Shown here: positions 15,770 to 28,190 of the stretch, piece after piece | Numbering within the stretch: position 1 is the stretch's first letter | How the letters are laid out: each line of letters starts with the position of its first letter | DNA from: Pardosa pseudoannulata | Taxonomy: Eukaryota > Arthropoda > Arachnida > Araneae > Lycosidae | Length of the DNA stretch: 64,000 nt | Direction: 5' to 3' | Assembly (NCBI GenBank): GCA_032207245.1 | Contig: CM063503.1 | Span: forward strand, 106,936,256-107,000,255 | Translations under genes and position numbers: made by a program | Notes under the pieces: generated by a model | Database searches by the model: none | Told to the model about the DNA's origin: nothing | The model's input: the letters and a program-made list of their open reading frames with translations, nothing else

Positions 15770-17971
15770 GGGATGATATTTAACCCATTAACTTAACTAT
15801 AATTGTATTAACTGTTCTTACATAGCTCTTTTATGTAACTTATTTTCTCTTTCATTTCCAACTCTTCACATTTTTAACCATCTCATTGGCTGACTCAATA
15901 GCACCCCACACCAATGTAAAACACAATAAGCTGTTCTTTATTTATATATTATACTTACTTATTTACTGTTTTAATTATGCAAAATTAGAAAATTAATGTA
16001 GAGCAATTGAAGAAAAGTCTTAAATATTTATATTATTACGTATACTAATAAAACTACATAGTGTATACATATCATACAACGGATTTGCAAGTAAAATTTA
16101 TTCACTTAATGTCCTAACTCCGAAACGTAATATTGCAATGTATGGGAAATTCTTTAAATTCTTTAAATATTGCAATCGAAGAAAATTTTGGAAACATATA
16201 ATTTTTTCATGAAAGGTTGCATGATATCTATATGTTATTTTCACCTTACATTCCATGTAAACTATGTATTATATACATCCTGTACACTATCTACACTATG
16301 TAACTTACATAAATTACGTATAAAACTTCTTTTTAATGCATAATTTACAATCTATGTAATATCTCCTGCTTTAATGCTTCTACAAATCCACCTCTCTTTT
16401 TACCTGATTAATTTTTTTAATTAAAAAATGTCTTAAATACCTCTACTATTACATATATTGTTAAGGATAGATATTATATAGATATTGAACAAAGAATTTC
16501 TAAGTACAGTTTGTTGACTTAATGCTATACCTCCAAAATTTTTTAATAGTGCAATATGTGTAAGATTCTATCAACATATAATTTAAAGATAATGCAATAG
16601 AAGAAACTTTTACCAACTGATAAGACTTGTTAATAACATGTTGTAATAAATTAATTTAATAACGAATTGTTACTATATGTTTTGCAAACCTTACATTCCA
16701 TGAGAATTATGAATTTTAAGTACAATACTTAAACTATGTATATATTTCTATTGCAAGTCTAGTGTAATTTACAAACTATGCATAAATGTCTGCTTTTTTT
16801 TAAAAAAACAATGTCTCTTTGAACCTCACTCATATTGAGGGGGAGGTGTGTGACCAAAATTTTTTTAAAGGAGATTTGTAAGCGATAAAGAGTTTCCTAA
16901 AATAGTAATTAATTTTTTTTATTTATTATAGTTATTTATTTAGTGTTTTCATCAATCAAAGTCATACAGTTAGTGTATAGAAATTTGAAAATATATTCTC
17001 CCAAATACAGTCTAATATTAAAATCAGTTCTAATTTCTAATTTTTTACATTTTACGGCTAATGCGTGTTTTATTGATGCGTATGCACATACCTAGGTACA
17101 GACGTCACATCGAAACTTGGTTGCTCAATCTAAGAAATAGTAAAGATAAATAATATATGTATTAAGGTTCTTTCTGTGTACGTACAGACATAATATTGAA
17201 AATTCAGGTATGATCAAAAGTAGGTATTTTTTCTGAAATAATACCTCTGAATTTTTTCCCGAATACCGTGCTTCCTTTACTTTGTACATAGAAATAAAAA
17301 TTTTTAAAAATGCTACATTAAACTTATTACGCTAACAGTAAATGACAATTTAAGAACTTAAATTGAATCATAGCAAATTTTTAAACAGAAATTGAAATAC
17401 CTTTTAGCGTAATCTCTTTTGAGCCATAAAATCCCATAAAGAACATTTCCTTTTTGATTACCAAATCAGATAAACATAACGCATATTACATAAAAATGAT
17501 TTATTTTTCCAAATTCGCATTCAAAATGAGCTTTGATTACAACAACTCTGATATTTATTATTTTGTAATGAGAAAATCAAAATACTTTCTATAAATAAAT
17601 AAAGAAATACAGACAAGTGATTTATTTATGACACTGGATAAATTACCTTAGCAATTCCTAGCTATGTACAGCAAGATATTATTTAAAGGGCTCTAATAAT
17701 ATACCTTTATAAACGTAGTCTGTAGTATGCTGCAACAGTCTTGAAGAGAATAGCTTAAACGGTTAAGTGGCAATGGGGAAATATCCCATTATGTAACTAC
17801 CCTTTTGCACCTTATCTACTACTGAAAATGTGCATTCTCTAAAATATATGTAATAAATACAGAAAAACGCATCGTATCTCTATAAAAATATAGATATAAA
17901 AACCAACGAAAATGTAAATATCTGTAAAGTACAAATATAAAATTAACCCTTTTTGATTTTGCAACAGTAAG

Positions 17972-17973
<2 letters not shown>
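15770..17973. other. AT-rich non-coding DNA
   Basis: No gene, RNA or mobile element is recognised. A TTAACCC at 15782 and another near 17944 resemble piggyBac ends, but no partner end was found. Confidence 0.55.
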
Positions 17974-18061
<88 letters not shown>

Positions 18062-18097
18062 TGTGTGTGTGTGTATACAAACATATACATATATATA
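17974..18097. repeat. (TA)n(TG)n microsatellite
   Basis: About 56 bp of TA runs directly into about 44 bp of TG with one GAG interruption, then a short imperfect TA/CA tail. Confidence 0.97.
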
Positions 18098-20668
18098 AAT
18101 TTTCTATATATCAACCTTTTCTATAGGCAGTAATTAGTGATCACGGCTTTCAGATATCGCAATATATTTGGTTTCTGCATCAGTGCATTTTGTCGTTTAC
18201 TGCATTTACAGATTTGCATAACGGAGAATATAAATTTTTTAATAAACAATTTTTCAGTACAATTATTTTTACTTTACAATTTTTTATGATGTTGCTGTGA
18301 ATTGTTTTTAAATAACTTATTTATTATTTCTTTTCATTAATAATATTCTTATAAACATAGTTAGATCTTTTGAAAGTATATGAGACCTGTGATTTCTAAG
18401 GATATCTTACCAGAAATTTCAATTGTTTCATTTATATTACCCACAAATGTAAGATTTGGGGGTAAGTACTGACGAATCTAGAATGAAAGTATTAAAAAGC
18501 TTCTTTCACTTGAAAGAAAAGAAGGGAAGACCTAGGGTATCTTATTTTATAAAGGTGGAAATGGAAGATATTTATTAATACATTCATCGAAAATTATTGT
18601 TTAGGAAAAGATTAAAAAATGCAAATGCATTAGCATGTTTAAAAAACACCTTGAAATTATCTTTATTTTACTTAATAAATATATACTTCTAATCATGGTA
18701 GTAATTTAAACATTGTAGCAATTTAATTCATGGTAGTAATGTAAACTGCAAATTCCACAGTTTTTAAGAACACCAACGATATTTCATTTGTAACAAATAT
18801 CATAGCTGCTTTTTAAGCTCTTTATATTAAAAAGTTTAATTATTTGTAATTTATAAGATCTGAATGTTCGTCACAATGCATTATTTTTCATAGGGCTTTT
18901 ATGATTATATCATAAACTTAACATTTTATGGCTTAGCAGATTGGTATGAATGAATTCATGCGCCTATCTATAAACAAAGCAAAATAATAAAAAGAAACAA
19001 TTGAAGGTTTCAACACAGTAACGTTTTTAAGATCAATTAATTTTTTTGCAGTTTTATAGATGAAAGTTCGATTCTTTAATAACTGTGGGATCAGAATATC
19101 TGGGTAAAGGAATATAGTATTTCCAATAAAGTTTGCTTTTGCCATATAAACTCAGATACCATCACACTCTTACAATTGGCATATTAATATTTATATCCTG
19201 CAATTTTCAGCCAACGAATCTAGTAGTTTCATTACAAGAAATTTCTAGGTAGTATGCGTTTCATTGATCGTATAAATTACCCAATTATTTAAGTAGATAA
19301 GAAAATGGTAACGAGCTGGTTTAAAAATGGTAACGCCAGTTACAATTCCGTTACAGTCTAAACTATTTTAATTAATGGGAGAAAACAGTTTATTTAAAAT
19401 ATTTAAGCAGGCAATTGTGAAATCTGTAGATGAATTTCAGGAAACATATAATCTATAAAACAACTGCCAACTTTCAAATTATTCTGAATAAAACTTCTTA
19501 CTTTCAACCACTTGATATAATGCACTAATTTAATCCCACAAATTTTCATAAACATTAATATAAACAATTGCTGCTTCATTAGATAAAAAATATTCTGTCG
19601 GCATGCCAAGTCACTATATCATAAGTAGCTTCTTTTTTTGGTGTTTTCTTCCCAAAATGATAAACAGTTCAGATCATACATAAAATGAATGAACTTCTCA
19701 TGTATAAGAGGTGTAAACCGGATTAAAAATATTTCTTAAATTTACTAGAAATTCTTTCCTAAATGCAATCTTTATGAAATGTTTATTTAACCAACAATTT
19801 TTTGCACGTAAAGTCAATTAAATAAACGATTACCCACCATATTGAGATAGAAAGTCATTTCTTCTCGCCTTCAAAATAGAATTTCTTATTCTGTGTCCAG
19901 AGAGATTTCTTTTATTCAGCGCATTTAACTAACTTAAGGAGCATTCCATTTAACTTGCTTAGGAGTTTTTATTCGGTGAAACCAAGTCTATTTTTCTCGC
20001 AAGGTAAACTAATCTTATAAATAAGATCTTATTCCATGTCAGGAGATAACAGAAATGAGTCCTTTTTAACAGAAAAGGTTGTAATGTGATTAGTAAGTCA
20101 GATTCTATAATATGATAAACCTATTTACAATTATTAATTTTAAATAGCAATAAATAATTTCTATACGATGTAAATGTTTTAAATTTACATTATCAAAATT
20201 TAGAAAAAAACTGGCGTGTAACTTTTTGCAACCAAACTGTATACTGATTGTTTTCTTATAAGATAACTAACATTTCTAAAACTTATTGAATAAAAATTAA
20301 ATACAAGTATTAGAAAATTTACAATGTAAGTTTATTTAACTAATTAAGTTACACAAATCAAATTTATTTATATTTCTCTTTGAAATGCTCTATTAGTTTC
20401 TACAGATATATATGAATACATTAAATATATAAAATTACATTGAAAGTCAAACGAATTTTTTGTTTTAGTTTATGTGTTAGTTTGCATTAAATATATATAA
20501 TACTTATTTAATCTAAAGCATAACAGAAGCAATAGTTTTTACTGAAAATAAATTCAGTTTGGGAATTCTCATATTACAATGGTTTATACAGATACAATCT
20601 TAAGGATTTTTCGCATGTCAACAAGTATGCATTAATTTCTGATTCATGTTACAAGTGAAAAATGTGCA
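18098..20668. other. AT-rich non-coding DNA
   Basis: No gene is recognised. A small repeat, AAAATGGTAACG, occurs twice around 19303 and 19324. Open frames here are short and carry no family motif. Confidence 0.55.
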
Positions 20669-20791
20669 TATTTCTTGTGTTGCATTGAAAATTTTTCAGT
20701 CAATTTATTTATTTCTTGTGTTGCACTGAAATATTTTCAGTCAATTTATTTATTTCTTGTGTTGCATTGAAAATTTTCAGTCAATTTATTT
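20669..20791. repeat. 41-bp minisatellite, three units
   Basis: TTTCTTGTGTTGCA starts units at 20671, 20712 and 20753, an exact 41-bp spacing. Each unit carries an imperfect palindrome around CTGAAAATTTTCAG. Only a few bases differ among units. Confidence 0.9.
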
Positions 20792-21077
20792 TAGTTCAAG
20801 TTGACCTGTGATAAGACATTTAACTTGTTGACTACCACATATGAAATCAGCGTATCTACCTATTGGGAAGGAATTTTATGCTGAATCTGCTGATTTTTTA
20901 AAGTCTACATGTTGACGGCTGGTAATGTCCAAAGATTAGTAATTCATTGCATTTTAATTGGTCTCCTTTTAAGTTGGCGATATGAAAGTATTGCATTTTG
21001 ATAAAACAAATTTTAGATATCAAGCCAACAATAATTTAAAAAAAAATTTGAATGTTCATATTAAATTTCTGGTTCCA

Positions 21078-21195
21078 ATTGGGTTTAGGTTTCAGTACTA
21101 CGGTATTATTTAAATAAAACCAGGATTTACTGCTTAAAGACAACTGAACTCTATGAATATTCATATCGGAGTCCCATTTTCTGAACCTTATACTA
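21078..21195 (-). mobile_element. Degenerate tRNA-derived SINE remnant
   Basis: In the same order as the minus-strand SINE at 10278 it shows GGGTTTAGGTTTCAG, a TACGGTATTATTT block, TTTACTGCTTAAAGAC, AACTCTATGAATATTCAT and a GGAGTCCCA where the B-box side should lie. Many substitutions and no target duplication mark it as old. Confidence 0.5.
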
Positions 21196-21349
21196 CAAAC
21201 TAAATGCTTTGGAACATTAGGCAATAGTAAGGTGGATAATTTTTCAACACCCGATTACCCGATTGTTGAACTCTTTTGTTTAGACTTTAAAATAGAAAAA
21301 TGCATTTATTTTCAAAGTCAAATGTATTAAAATTTAATACAAATACACA

Positions 21350-21890
21350 AAATATAATTTTCAACCAAAAAGTAAAATTTCTTATTTTAAAGCCTATAAC
21401 TTGATATGTTTTTATAGATTATTTAAATATCGTTCAACAGTTAATATCAATTTTGTTAGGGACAAATTTCTCTAAGAAGGATATTTGAATAAATATCACA
21501 TATATTTATACTTACTGGACGTCAGCTATCTCGGTGTTCTTTTTTAAACTGTACTTTTATACGAAAATCTAAACGATGCCATTAAAGGAGCCGCAATTTT
21601 CAACCCCAAAAAATTTAATTTCTTCTTTAAGCGGCCAGAACTCAATCTGTTTTTATGGAGTATTTATATGGTGTTCGACAGTTAATAAAAATTTTATTTG
21701 TTGCATATTTATCAGAGGAGGATTTCTGAATGAATATCAGATGTATTTATATTTACTGAAAGTAAGCTATATCCGTGTTCTTTTTCAAATGATATCTTTA
21801 CTCGAAAATCGAAACGATGCTATTAAAACAGCATCACTTTTCCATCGGTTTAAAAATTTAGGCTATTTACATGCAAAACGTGACTGACAT
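21350..21890. repeat. 239-bp tandem duplication, two units and a partial third
   Basis: ATTTTCAACC occurs at 21357 and 21596. ACGAAAATCTAAACGATGCC (about 21561) recurs as TCGAAAATCGAAACGATGCT about 239 bp later, and the long segments between them align. A third unit starts near 21833 and loses similarity by about 21890. The second unit has a 103-codon open frame that the first does not keep, so coding is unlikely. Confidence 0.75.
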
Positions 21891-22330
21891 TGTATGAAAA
21901 AATTAGACTTTCTTTACAATTGTTACACTATTTCATCGATTATTTAAATCGTCAAAGTTTCGCAACCGAGGTATGTGCGTGCCTTACTCTTTTTCAACTT
22001 AAGTCATCACCAAGTTTGCACGTAAGCAGCGCTTGGGAATTGAGCAGCTGGGTTTTCACCGGCAACAAATAGGAAACTTCGCTCCCGGGTGGCTATCTTA
22101 AACAGCAACACAAATGCTTTATGATAGCTCCCGAACTCACTTTCAGATTTTTTCTCTAAATGTTCCAATTTAAGTTAACCATTGGGATTTAGATTCAAAT
22201 GTACAAACTGCCGTCATTTGAGGAAATTACCTTTTTAAAACATTTAACCTGAAGTCACTTACAAAAACGACTTTTTTGTTGCATGAAATGTTATGAAAAA
22301 TAAATATAATGCGAAACTTATTATATACAT

Positions 22331-22976
22331 TTAACCCCTTCTAGGTTCATTATATTTCGGGATTATGGGTCAAAAAATGTCAATTTTTTATGCTTATTTT
22401 CATACATACATAGCTTTTTAAAAATAATAGCATCATTCGCATACAAAATTTCCTAAAAACTAATGTAAAAAAATCTATTTAAATAAATAAGTAATTTACC
22501 TGTATAGTTAGCTTTCTGTGGATCAGAAATCCTTACAATTTGGAGTCAATTAACACTAACTATAAATATAAAGCTTAAGATACCTAGATTTTAGATTGAA
22601 TTAAATTTTATTTATATAAATTGCATTTACACAAATGATTATGAAATTATTAATCAAAATTTGATCGTGATGATACAATCGGAAACACGGCCTTGCACAG
22701 AGTCCAACATCGCAATGTCTACAGTAGAACCCTGTTTCTCTCCTTACCTTCTCCCCTCTGCTGTCTCTCCTTGATCAGCAAATAATCTAGTAGACAGAAA
22801 AGTAAACAAAAGCATTCGAAATCATAAAAAGCACATGGGAGATAATTCGGGTAAGACTGATTGCACAGTGTAAAATTTCACAGTGCCCGAACTACACTCG
22901 GGATGAGCCAGAATGGTACATTTCGCCTGCCCGAGTTCAACTCGGTTTAACTTCGGTAAATCCGGGAAGGGGTTAA
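22331..22976. mobile_element. piggyBac-like element 2, 638 bp between TTAA sites
   Basis: TTAA at 22331-22334 and 22973-22976 bounds the element. Terminal inverted repeats are CCCCTTCTAGG and, from the right, CCCCTTCCCGG (9 of 11). The left sub-end shares GGTCAAAAAATGTCA with element 1, placing both in one family. Two subterminal inverted repeats lie inside the right end: CCCGA/TCGGG (22886-22890 and 22898-22902) and CCGAGTT-C-AACTCGG (22931-22945). No transposase frame remains, so it is non-autonomous. Confidence 0.7.
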
Positions 22977-24038
22977 AATCTTATTCTAATGGAAGAACAT
23001 ATTTTTAAAATTTATTCATACGATTTCTGAATCTCCAAAGCATTTCGTTTAAGCAAATATCAAAAATCAAAGAATACTTCAAAAGAAATAGTAAAAACAT
23101 GTTTACATTCTTGTAAAGTACAATATAAAGAAGTAGTATATGGTTTTATTGTGATTAATTGATATTTTAGTGGCCAAATTATTGGCAATTATTCTAATGT
23201 TTTACAACAATCTTAATCCCTCTGAAGGAAAACGATTTATTATGGCGAGAACTAAACCCCGACCTTCATTTTATATTTAACTGTTTGTGTAATTGAATAA
23301 CGACAATTCCTACATGACTGCTATTTCTGATTTTGAATACTTACTAATATTGTTATTCTCGTAGAATGAAGCATTTTCTAGATTCCTCTTCGCTCTCATT
23401 TTATGTGTATTCTTTAAATTCCAAAGTTTATGATTAATTTAGCAAAGCCGGAATTTTCTAGAATTTTCTCATAATTTTTAGCGAGAACTTGATTTTAACT
23501 ATGTTACTAAAGAGCATGATATGGAGTTTTTCATATTTAAAAGGAAAATTATTTGATACGATTTGTTTTGAGGAGCTACTACACACGTTTCGTAACACGG
23601 GGAGAACTGCCAAACCTTCTTTAATGTAATTCTAACAAACTATAAGATTTTATACTAGTTGTGGAATTCGAAACCTCACATAGCGTACCCGGGAGGAAAT
23701 TTTCTACAGTTAATTTTCTTTATATTGTGTCCTCTTATTCTTTTTACAAGCATTTTATATTTGTTTTATATTATGCTTTCACATCATGGAATGATATATT
23801 AAATTACATAAACTTAAATTCGTCATTATTATTCCACCTTTTTTTGGTGCTATGTCAGTTATTCTGCTAAATTGTCAATGTGCGGTTATATTCGACTTAA
23901 TACAAATTTTCTTTGAATCAGTAAATCTTAAAATAGAAAAGTCTTATACATGTATTAATAAGAAAAGAACCCTTCTTCTAAAAGAATATGATTACGCTTG
24001 AACATCATGGGAAATATATTAGTTGGAATTCAATCAAT

Positions 24039-24041
<3 letters not shown>
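22977..24041. other. AT-rich non-coding DNA
   Basis: No gene or mobile element is recognised. Confidence 0.55.

Positions 24042-24107
<66 letters not shown>
24042..24107. repeat. (TA)n microsatellite
   Basis: About 66 bp of pure TA. Confidence 0.97.
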
Positions 24108-24111
<4 letters not shown>

Positions 24112-24566
24112 TTCTATCCGTTTGTTTCTAATAGAAGTGTTCTTAAACGGCTGGATTAATTGATTAATTTTGATAATATTTTATGCAATTTAGCTGATTC
24201 AAGAATGGTTTAGATTCACATAGAAAATGCTTCAATTCACACAGAAAATGATAAGATAAAAAATGCTTTTATTAAACATCCAGTATTGTGCGATTACTGA
24301 GATTATTATAGTGCCTCTTGAAACCCTTTACTGACAACGTATCTCTTTTGCAGTGTCAGAGCAGCGGGCTTCATTACGAGATGTCCTAAGATAAAATATA
24401 GGCGATGTTGGAATTTTAATTTACTGTAATAAGGTTTGTGATGACTGTAAGCGTAGTGGCGTCACTTAGTTCTAAAATAATCTTTTTATTACTTTTCAAA
24501 CAGCCCAATCAAAACAGTCCAATTTAAATTTATTAAAAAATATTTTGCAATTTGTTGATTTACATT

Positions 24567-24653
24567 GGGGTTTTGTTTAGAGAGCAAAGGTCTACTTTTT
24601 GCAACGAGAGGGGTAATGGGACTGAGACCCTAACCATTCGGCCATCGTTCGAC
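24567..24653 (-). mobile_element. tRNA-derived SINE with internal deletion and 11-bp target duplication
   Basis: TGATTTACATT is repeated exactly at 24556-24566 and 24654-24664. Between them, read on the plus strand, lie the tail-side sequence (AAAGGTCTACTTTTTGCAAC, GGTAATGGGACTGAGACC) and then directly the A-box side (CCTAACCATTCGGCCATCG). The whole middle, including the B box, is missing compared with the copy at 10278. Intact target duplications show one insertion event, so the deletion came before or after insertion without touching the edges. Confidence 0.85.
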
Positions 24654-24695
24654 TGATTTACATTATGAAGGCAAGACAACGTTTGCTGTCGGATC

Positions 24696-25019
<324 letters not shown>

Positions 25020-25061
25020 TAGCAATAAGCATGTATTTTCCTTGATTGTTAAGAGAATCTT

Positions 25062-25121
25062 GATTTTATAATTATTTCGAAAGTAATCTTATTTTATTAC
25101 TCAGTAATGAATTATAAAATC
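25062..25121. other. AT-rich stem-loop between two TA tracts
   Basis: GATTTTATAATT (25062-25073) pairs exactly with AATTATAAAATC (25110-25121). A further AGTAAT/ATTACT pair lies inside the loop. Confidence 0.6.
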
Positions 25122-25142
25122 TTTTGAAATTTTAATTTAAAA

Positions 25143-25144
<2 letters not shown>

Positions 25145-25216
<72 letters not shown>
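25145..25216. repeat. (TA)n microsatellite
   Basis: About 72 bp of pure TA. A short (TTTA)n run follows at about 25262-25286. Confidence 0.97.
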
Positions 25217-25220
<4 letters not shown>

Positions 25221-27093
25221 TGGCATTTTAGCTTTTATATAACTAATAAACGGTTAGCTCGCTTATTTATTTATTTATTTATTTTTATGTAAAGGAAATA
25301 TAGTGAATTATTTTTCATTCACTTTGCAAAAATGAGGTTTACAACTTTTTAATAATTTTAAACTAGAATAATTGGCTATTTTGAGGTAATTTTTGCCTTG
25401 TTGGAAATACTATCCGAATTACAACTTTTAATTAAAAATCCCAAAATCAGTTTGTAGAAAATATATTAAATAATATTGGTACAAAATTTTTAAAGTGAAT
25501 TTTAAAATAATATCATGATGTATCAATATAAATTTCACAAATCATAACAATCTATCTCAGATATTAAGTTGGAAAAAACTGTAGATTTTACTAAATTATA
25601 TAAATAAAACCTTTTTTAGCTACTATAATACTATAGATACCAGAGGATAAAACAAGATTTTACCATTAAAACTTACATATACTTTTGCTACCATAAAATA
25701 TTAAATGATCATATCTATAACTTTAAGATTTATATCTAACTTAAAGAAAGTATTATCTCTAACACTAGTTATTAATTACTGTCGCTAGTACTTTGTTCGA
25801 ACTTTAGTCGATTCATTAAAATTTGTAATTTGGCGGAGGAAATATTAAATAAGATTTAATATATTTTGAAGCTTTTGGGTTCTATACACCTTTTCAGAGG
25901 TAATTATAGAAGTAAATGTTTCGATCCACAAACTGCATATAATTAAATATTATGTCAACAAAATTGAGAATAATATTCCAAGTGAGATATTTCATAGAAT
26001 GATGTATTCCTGAATTTAATGTAAGTTCCAATTATGCTCAGTTCATATTCCGGAAATTGAAACTAAGCAGGACGACTGAATAACTAGTACATCTTGCAGT
26101 GTTGCTTAAGGCTCTATGTACTAGGAAAACGGTTTTGTTCAGAGAGGCTTGTTTATTTCCGTCTACATTCACGTAATTTTAAGCTCGTAACGTCATTTGA
26201 TTTTCTTGAGTTATGGTATCAATTAAAAATTACAAAATCATTTCAAGCGACCTTTAATCTCTCTTCTATTTCTTTACTCTGCCATGGCGTCAAGCGAAAT
26301 CATTCATTCAATTATTTTGAAGGAAATTTATTCAAATACTACAAATTCATTACTCTCATTTTGCTTTTATGTGGGAAAATATAACACAGCATTCAAAAGC
26401 TCTTTTTCTTTGTTTTAAATATATTACATTAATAATTTTAAAGGCATCTAAATTAAAATGCAGTTTTACTGATATTTATTTTAAAGGAAATTTTCTATTC
26501 TAAAAATGTGTGGCGTTCATTTTTGCATCCATTAAAATTTATTCATTATTTTGTGCTTAGCAGCGAACTAAATACGTATTTATCATATTTTTAATAAAAC
26601 TAATAATTTTACTTTGGAAATAACATTTAACACTCTGGATTTTTTTCTAGTAAAAGAAAAAACAAAAACAAATAAAAAATATAATTTACAGCTTAAAAAA
26701 TGTATATTTTTTGCTGAAAACGTTATTAAATTTATTATTTCTCTGAACGCAATTTCATGTTATTAAATTTTTAAAGAACATAATTTAGGAAACCCATTTG
26801 TATTGTATTTTATACACTCTTGTACAGAAAAATAATGATGTACAAAGAAGATGTAACGCAAATTAAACACTAATTGATATCCACAGAGGTTTCGGCGAAA
26901 AATGCAAAATGTAAATTTGGGCAGGTAATGAATGAACGTGTGTCGCTGCAGCAAATCTTATATACGCAAATATCAAAATATTTAAGAGAAGAAATTTCGA
27001 TTCCAGGTCATAAATTTTTTGCGAATTTTATTACGTGTATTGCGGTAGACAGTAACTATGCCTTGCATATAGGTGAACGATTGATATGAGAAT
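25217..27093. other. AT-rich non-coding DNA, probably including the 5' flank of the Tc1 element
   Basis: No gene is recognised. The last part, from perhaps 26880 on, is less AT-rich and may be the 5' untranslated part of the Tc1-like element. I could not find a terminal repeat to fix the boundary. Confidence 0.45.
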
Positions 27094-28029
27094 ATGTCAG
27101 TATTTGAGAGATATCGTGCAGTTGGGCTCAAAAAAGCCTGTTTTAATTTAAGAATCACTCTACATTTGGGCAGGATTGATGCCACTATTAGACGATGTTG
27201 GCAGGAATGGGTGAACTATGGCCGAACACACCATCAAGAAGGAAGCGACCGAACTAGAGAAACGACAGAATGTGTGGATCGAGCAATCGTAACAGCGGCA
27301 CTCAGAGCCCCAGATGCATCATTATCGTCTCTTGTAAGCGCTACTAGTACATCAGTGAACTCAAGAACCATTTATAGGTGGCTCACAGAAAGGGGGCTGA
27401 AGCCACGGCGCCCCTTGTGCCTACAACCATTGATTTCTGAACAACGACAAGCCTGTTTTCAGTGATGTCGTGCTCATTCGAACTGGTATGTCACTTACTG
27501 GAGTAAAACAGTCTTCAGTGATGAGTCCCACTTTGAACAGAGTCAATCAGCGAAGTCGTGTGAGAAGACGCCCCGGAAAGTGGTGGGATACCAACCTGAC
27601 TGTCATCCGGCATACTGGCCGACAACCAGGAGTGATGGTCTGGGATGCCATTTCATCATTTAATAGAGGGCCCCATTTGGTTGTAATCCGTGGCACCATT
27701 ACAGCACAGAAATACGTCAGCGAAGTTTTTTGCCCCGTTGTATTGCCCTTGGTGTCACTCTATAATGGACTTACACTTCATCAAGAGAATGACCGTCCCA
27801 ACACTGCAAGTTTTTCTACTGCTTGTTGTCGTGCTTGCCAGTTGCTACCTTGGTCAGCAATTTTGCTGGATCTCTCTGATATTGAGCAAGTTTATAGCAT
27901 TAAGGGATGATTCCTCCAACCAGCTTGGGATGTTGACGATCTGAATCACCGGTTTGACATCTCTATCATTCAATGCCAAGCCGAATAACTGCCTGAATAA
28001 GGGTCAGAGGTGAACATGAGAGTTATTGA
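27094..28029 (+). pseudogene. Tc1-like (Tc1/mariner superfamily) transposase, decayed
   Basis: The ATG at 27094 opens a frame with an N-terminal helix-turn-helix region (around ATIRRCWQEW, residues about 31-40), a degraded GRPR-type linker (GSDRTRET) and a second DNA-binding segment (SRTIYRWLTERGL). TGA at 27463 sits where relatives carry Trp before CRAHSNW. The same frame continues with VFSDES (first catalytic Asp, codon 27520-27522). A frameshift at about 27535-27560 leads into RRPGKWW, GRQPGVMVWDAIS and TAQKYVSEV. The second catalytic Asp is replaced by Glu (HQENDRP, 27785-27787); the final Glu is kept (IEQ, 27884-27886). A stop at 27908, a third-frame tail (SMPSRITA) and a loss of about 15 codons before it complete the decay. 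The enzyme would cut and paste DNA at TA sites; this copy cannot. Confidence 0.93.
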
Positions 28030-28190
28030 GTTTTTCCCTTTGTGAAGCTTTATCACTTGAATAAATAATCCAATTTTTCTAAAATTGTAATCATTTGATT
28101 TTCTGTTCATGTACATCTTATCTTCCAATATTCATCCCTTTCGGATAACTCCTCCTACGCTCGTCATTTTTTGTCTATGAATGTATAATG
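28030..28190 (+). mobile_element. Probable 3' non-coding end of the Tc1-like element
   Basis: This less AT-rich stretch follows the transposase homology directly; around 28125-28175 it holds TTTCGGATAACTCC and CGTCATTTTTTGTC. It has the length and position expected of a Tc1 3' end. No matching inverted repeat was found upstream of 27094, so the 5' end may be lost and the exact boundary is unknown. Confidence 0.4.

Noticed and set aside
20669..20791. CRISPR-like spacing of repeats
   Set aside because: The units are contiguous without unique spacers and the context is eukaryotic; it is a minisatellite.
26617..26640. TTAACACTCTGG resembling the end of the 8565-9078 element
   Set aside because: The match is short, no partner end was seen, and TTAA is very frequent in this AT-rich DNA.
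26874..27089. 71-codon open frame just upstream of the Tc1-like pseudogene
   Set aside because: It has no similarity to a transposase N terminus; the family start fits the ATG at 27094 and this is probably the element's 5' flank.
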